From the NCBI GenBank assembly GCA_028282625.1, contig JANQHP010000022.1, forward strand, positions 1 through 7,825: a DNA stretch of 7,825 nucleotides, in the 5' to 3' direction. The translations under genes and the position numbers were made by a program. The notes beneath the pieces are model-generated. The model saw nothing but the letters and a program-made list of their open reading frames with translations. It did not search any database and was not told the DNA's origin. Shown piece by piece: positions 5,064-7,825 of the stretch. Origin of the DNA: Rickettsiales bacterium. Lineage in GTDB: Bacteria > Pseudomonadota > Alphaproteobacteria > Rickettsiales > UBA8987. The first letter of the stretch is position 1. Every line of letters starts with the position of its first letter.

Positions 5064-6659
5064 ATGTCAACGCCCACCCCCTCTCTTGCGCCTGTGCCCC
5101 CTGCCGCGGAGGAAGTGTTGCGCCCGATGCCCCATGATCTGGAGGCAGAACAAGTGGTGCTCGGCTCGTTGCTGCATTACAACGAGCATTACAATCAGAT
5201 GGGCGACTTCCTGAAGGAAACACATTTTTTTGAGCCGGTGCATGGGCGTATTTACGCCGCGATTGCGCAGTTCATGGATAAAGGGCTGGTGGCCACGCCG
5301 GTGACGCTTAAAAGCCGTTTTGCGCAGGATGAAGGGCTGGAGGAGCTTGGTGGCGCAAGCTATTTGGCACAGATGGCCGGCACGGCGGGTGCGATCTTAA
5401 ACCCGCAGGATTATGCGCGCATTGTGTATAATTTGGCGGTGAGCCGTGAGCTGGTGCAAATCGGGCGGGAGATGATGGACCAGGCCTACCAGGCTTCGGG
5501 GGATGAGCGTGCGGCCGAGCAGATTGAAGGGTCGGAGCATCGGCTGTTTACCTTGGCGTCGGAAGGTTCAAGCGACACCCATTTTCAGCCGCTTTCCCAC
5601 TCGCTTACTACTGCGATTGATATGGCCGATGCGGCCTCGCGCAGGCGGGGTGCCATTAGCGGCATTGCCACCGGCTACGAGGATCTGGATAATTTGCTCG
5701 GTGGGTTGCACCCTTCCGATTTGTTGATTTTGGCGGCACGGCCTTCCATGGGTAAGACCTCGCTGGCACTCAACCTGGCGCTACATGCGGCAAGAAGGAT
5801 GCAGCAAGAGCATGAGGAGCTCAAACAGAATGACCCGGAGACCAAGGAAAAAATAGGTTCGGTGGGCTTTATCTCGCTGGAGATGTCGGCCGAGCAGCTT
5901 TCCACGCGGCTGCTTTCAATGGAAACGGGCATTAACGCGATTCATATTCGCCGTGGTAAGCTTTCCAAGCAAGGGCCGGAGGATGATTTTTCCAAGTTGA
6001 TTCAGGCCAGTACCAGGCTGCATGCGCTGCCGCTTTATATTGATGATACGCCGGCCCTTTCCATCGCCGCCCTTCGCACCCGCGCGCGGCGTCTTAAGCG
6101 CAAACATAATTTGCAATTGCTGATGGTGGACTATTTGCAGCTCTTGCGCGGGGTGCACGCCCATTCCCAGCAGAGCCGCGTGCAGGAAATTTCTGAGATT
6201 TCCATGGGGCTTAAAGCCATTGCTAAGGAGCTAAATATTCCGGTTTTAGCGCTCTCGCAGCTTTCGCGTCAGGTGGAAAATCGTGAGGACAAACGCCCGC
6301 AACTCGCGGATCTTCGTGAGTCGGGCAGCATCGAGCAGGACGCGGATGTGGTGATGTTTATTTACCGGGAGGCCTATTACATGGAGCGCTCCAAGCCGGC
6401 GGATCCGGTGGAGGGGAGCGAAAGTTATGAGAGCGATCGCGCGGTGTGGGAAGCTTGGTGGCAGAAATATGGCGAGCATTATGAGCGCATTAAAAACCGG
6501 ACCGATATTTTGGTTTCCAAACACCGGCATGGCCCTATTGGCAATGTGCCGCTGGTGTTTAATGCCTCGACCACGGGCTTTGTGAGTGCCGCCCGTGCGC
6601 CGCGTCGTGGTTTTGATGAGGGTGGTGTTCCCTCACCTGGCGCGGATGCTTTCGCATAA
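5064..6659 (+). CDS. dnaB: Replicative DNA helicase DnaB
   Basis: A 531-residue hexameric helicase that unwinds DNA at the replication fork and recruits primase. Counting from the ATG at 5064: an N-terminal DnaB domain begins at MPHDLEAEQVVLGSLL (about 22-37) and extends to about 130; a linker helix region follows; the RecA-like motor starts near 190 with Walker A ARPSMGKTS (225-233), ISLEMS (270-275), Walker B LMVDYLQLL (353-361), LALSQLSRQVENR (395-407) and DLRESGSIEQDADVV (416-430). The insert between REAYYME and ILVSKHRHGPIGNV (about 435-495, with WEAWWQKYG) is typical of alphaproteobacterial DnaB. An in-frame TTG at 5037 would add nine residues; ATG is preferred because the family starts near the conserved block and neither site has a clear ribosome-binding site. 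The low-complexity C-terminal tail (SAARAPRRGF onward) is not conserved. Transcription is convergent with the phasin gene. Confidence 0.97.
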   Translation: MSTPTPSLAPVPPAAEEVLRPMPHDLEAEQVVLGSLLHYNEHYNQMGDFLKETHFFEPVHGRIYAAIAQFMDKGLVATPVTLKSRFAQDEGLEELGGASYLAQMAGTAGAILNPQDYARIVYNLAVSRELVQIGREMMDQAYQASGDERAAEQIEGSEHRLFTLASEGSSDTHFQPLSHSLTTAIDMADAASRRRGAISGIATGYEDLDNLLGGLHPSDLLILAARPSMGKTSLALNLALHAARRMQQEHEELKQNDPETKEKIGSVGFISLEMSAEQLSTRLLSMETGINAIHIRRGKLSKQGPEDDFSKLIQASTRLHALPLYIDDTPALSIAALRTRARRLKRKHNLQLLMVDYLQLLRGVHAHSQQSRVQEISEISMGLKAIAKELNIPVLALSQLSRQVENREDKRPQLADLRESGSIEQDADVVMFIYREAYYMERSKPADPVEGSESYESDRAVWEAWWQKYGEHYERIKNRTDILVSKHRHGPIGNVPLVFNASTTGFVSAARAPRRGFDEGGVPSPGADAFA

Positions 6660-6718
6660 GCACCACATTTTTTAAGAAGCGAAACTAGCTGTCTAGCCCC
6701 ACGTGCGTGACCAAAGAA

Positions 6719-6752
6719 AAAGGCAACGCCCTTTTTAAAGCGCGTTGCCTTT
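6719..6752 (-). terminator. Rho-independent terminator for the phasin gene
   Basis: A perfect 11-bp stem (AAAGGCAACGC at 6719-6729 paired with GCGTTGCCTTT at 6742-6752) with a 12-base loop. Read on the minus strand the second arm is followed by TTTTTCTTT, a good U-tract, so it ends transcripts from the phasin gene. Read on the plus strand only three T follow, so it may also work weakly for dnaB, which is convergent. Confidence 0.8.
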
Positions 6753-6762
6753 GCATTCGCCG

Positions 6763-6830
6763 TTTGAAGCGGCAAAAAATTTGAAGCGGCAAAAAATTTG
6801 AAGCGGCAAAAAATTTGAAGCGGCAAAAAA
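6763..6830. repeat. Four perfect 17-bp tandem repeats
   Basis: Unit TTTGAAGCGGCAAAAAA repeated exactly four times (6763-6779, 6780-6796, 6797-6813, 6814-6830) with no substitutions. The array lies between the phasin stop codon and its terminator, so it would be transcribed into that mRNA's 3' untranslated region. Perfect identity indicates recent expansion or slippage. Confidence 0.95.
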
Positions 6831-6842
6831 GCGATGTTTTTT

Positions 6843-7307
6843 TTACGCCGCCTTTTTCTTCGGTGCGTTGTTGGAAGCAGTCGTGCTGGCAGACTCATTG
6901 ATCAGCTCCAGATTTTTCTGGATCTGCTCGTTGATAATTTCCATGGCCTCTTGGTTGGACCGGCTAGCAAGTTCCATCAGGCTGTTCATTTCCTTGGAGG
7001 TGCGCTCCAAGGAATTTTTCACGAAGTCTGCTTGATTGGTCGCGCTTTGACGCGGGTCGGAAGAAGAAGCGATGGTGTTGAAGAGTTCCACGGCTTCTTT
7101 GGCATTGGTTTGCGCAATTTCGGCCTGTTTTTGGGCCAGTGTTTGCGCGCCTTCCACCAGAACACGGCTGGCAGAAGCCAGGCTTTCCAGATTGTGGCGA
7201 CTGGCTGCAACCCATTGGTCAAAGTCAAATTTAGGGTTGAAGCTTCCAAAAGATTTGCTCATGGATTCCATCCATTGTTGTGTATCTTGAAAAGGGTTTT
7301 TGGTCAT
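6843..7307 (-). CDS. Phasin family protein (PHA granule-associated)
   Basis: A 154-residue, all-helical protein with the composition and layout of the phasin_2 family. Phasins coat polyhydroxyalkanoate granules, limit their size and shield the polymer from the cytoplasm. Visible: N-terminal region with FDFDQWVAASRHNLESLASASRV-type phasin core (about 27-50; NLES/AS pattern), long amphipathic helices (about 45-75 and 90-135), no signal peptide or cysteine, and an Ala/Lys-rich C-terminal tail (PKKKAA) like that of many phasins. The ATG is supported by AAGGAG (7316-7321), eight bases upstream. It has its own promoter and a 3' terminator, so it is probably a single-gene transcript. Presence of a phasin implies a PHA synthase elsewhere in the genome. 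No phaA/B/C/R gene is in this window. Confidence 0.88.
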   Translation of the reverse strand: MTKNPFQDTQQWMESMSKSFGSFNPKFDFDQWVAASRHNLESLASASRVLVEGAQTLAQKQAEIAQTNAKEAVELFNTIASSSDPRQSATNQADFVKNSLERTSKEMNSLMELASRSNQEAMEIINEQIQKNLELINESASTTASNNAPKKKAA

Positions 7308-7355
7308 CGGTTTTACTCCTTATGATGTTGGCATGCGCCTGTGTCTTGGATGCAT

Positions 7356-7384
7356 CTATTACCGAAATGATCGCACGATGTCAA
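7356..7384 (-). promoter_or_regulatory. Sigma70-like promoter for the phasin gene
   Basis: On the minus strand a perfect -35 TTGACA (7379-7384) is followed by a 17-base spacer and TAATAG (7356-7361) as a weaker -10. Transcription would start near 7349, giving a leader of about 40 bases before the phasin ATG. Confidence 0.6.
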
Positions 7385-7389
7385 GGTTT

Positions 7390-7406
7390 TTTGTGCAACG
7401 CACAAA
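7390..7406. promoter_or_regulatory. Perfect 7-bp inverted repeat next to the phasin promoter (possible PhaR operator)
   Basis: TTTGTGC-AAC-GCACAAA, a perfect palindrome with a three-base centre, ends five bases upstream of the -35 box of the phasin promoter. PhaR, the PHA-responsive repressor of phasin genes in alphaproteobacteria, is described as recognising TGC-N3-GCA type sites, which this matches. The position and symmetry suggest an operator; assigning it to PhaR is inference. Confidence 0.45.
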
Positions 7407-7475
7407 TCTTTATACGTGTATGGTGCATTGGACACAATCGCATAGCGAGCAAAAGAGGTCAGGCAACAAAGCGCC

Positions 7476-7825
7476 CTACGATGCGGTGATGCCGGCTTCT
7501 TCTGCTAGTGTGACGAGCGCTTTGGCGGGGTCCTCTGCCTGGGTAATGGGGCGCCCTATCACCAGATAGTCGGCTCCAGCCGCCAGCGCTTCTTTGGGGG
7601 TTAGGGTACGTTTTTGGTCGTCACCTGTGTGACCCGCAGGGCGAATGCCAGGCACCACCAGGGTGGCAGAAGCAGGCAAGCCGGCACGGAGGCTGGCGAC
7701 TTCTTGCGGCGAGCAGACGCAGCCCTGGATGCCGCTTTGCATACTTAAAGAGGCCAGTTGTTGTACCTGCGCTTCCGGCGTGTTGGTAACACCCATGGCC
7801 TGCAGATCTTCCTGGTCCAGACTGG
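7476..7825 (-). CDS. pyrF: Orotidine 5'-phosphate decarboxylase, C-terminal part
   Basis: The last 115 residues of PyrF; the start lies beyond the right edge. PyrF decarboxylates orotidine 5'-phosphate to UMP, the last step of de novo pyrimidine synthesis, in the cytoplasm, as a TIM barrel. The visible portion reads through SLDQEDLQAMGV, then the QLASLSMQSGIQGCVCSPQE-type helix and strand, and the phosphate-binding end: VVPGIRP, GDDQKR, TPKEALAAGADYLVIGRPIT. These include the conserved R of PGIRP, the Q of GDDQKR and the GR of VIGRPIT, which grip the nucleotide phosphate. The frame is open to the window edge with no start needed. About half of a usual 230-240 residue protein is present. It is upstream of the phasin gene on the same strand, but the phasin has its own promoter. 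Confidence 0.95.
   Translation of the reverse strand, partial: SLDQEDLQAMGVTNTPEAQVQQLASLSMQSGIQGCVCSPQEVASLRAGLPASATLVVPGIRPAGHTGDDQKRTLTPKEALAAGADYLVIGRPITQAEDPAKALVTLAEEAGITAS

Noticed and set aside
6763..6830. Short CRISPR-like array
   Set aside because: The 17-bp units are contiguous, with no unique spacers and no cas genes nearby, so it is a simple tandem repeat.
7432..7460. Terminator after pyrF
   Set aside because: Only a 4-bp palindrome (TCGC-ATA-GCGA) is visible and no T-run follows it on the minus strand.

Overview
The window looks like a chromosomal core region of an alphaproteobacterium of moderate GC. The evidence is a CckA-type hybrid histidine kinase with the characteristic GGIAHDFNNLL phosphorylation segment, an infA-maf pair, a CGFS glutaredoxin beside BolA, and a phasin, which implies storage of polyhydroxyalkanoate (PHA). 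Nothing in the sequence allows a genus to be named. No tRNA, rRNA, CRISPR array, phage gene or transposase gene was seen.

Layout from left to right: cckA (minus, complete, 2-1627); a 275-bp palindromic element filling the gap between cckA and grxD (1640-1914); grxD (minus); an open reading frame joining yidD to bolA (minus, 2300-2842); a Smr-domain gene (minus); maf (minus); infA (minus); a short J-domain gene (minus, 4516-4911); a divergent intergenic region; dnaB (plus, about 5064-6659); a convergent 3' region with a terminator hairpin and four perfect 17-bp direct repeats (6719-6830); a phasin gene with a promoter and possible operator (minus, 6843-7307 plus upstream); and the 3' part of pyrF (minus), cut by the right edge.

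Minus-strand genes from infA to grxD are closely spaced (28-60 bases) and may be transcribed together, though no promoter or terminator was proved between them. Themes are translation (InfA, Smr), nucleotide hygiene (Maf), membrane-protein insertion (YidD), iron-sulfur handling (BolA and CGFS glutaredoxin, known partners) and cell-cycle signalling (CckA). dnaB (replication), the phasin (PHA granules) and pyrF (pyrimidine synthesis) are separate units.

Four features deserve a second look: (1) the 275-bp element between grxD and cckA, with 23-bp terminal inverted repeats flanked by TA and two long internal hairpins; (2) yidD without a stop codon, running in frame into bolA, whose own start has a perfect Shine-Dalgarno; (3) a small J-domain protein whose second half looks like a duplicated J domain lacking HPD; (4) a 17-bp, four-copy tandem repeat in the phasin 3' untranslated region. 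No intergenic stretch exceeds 300 bases.
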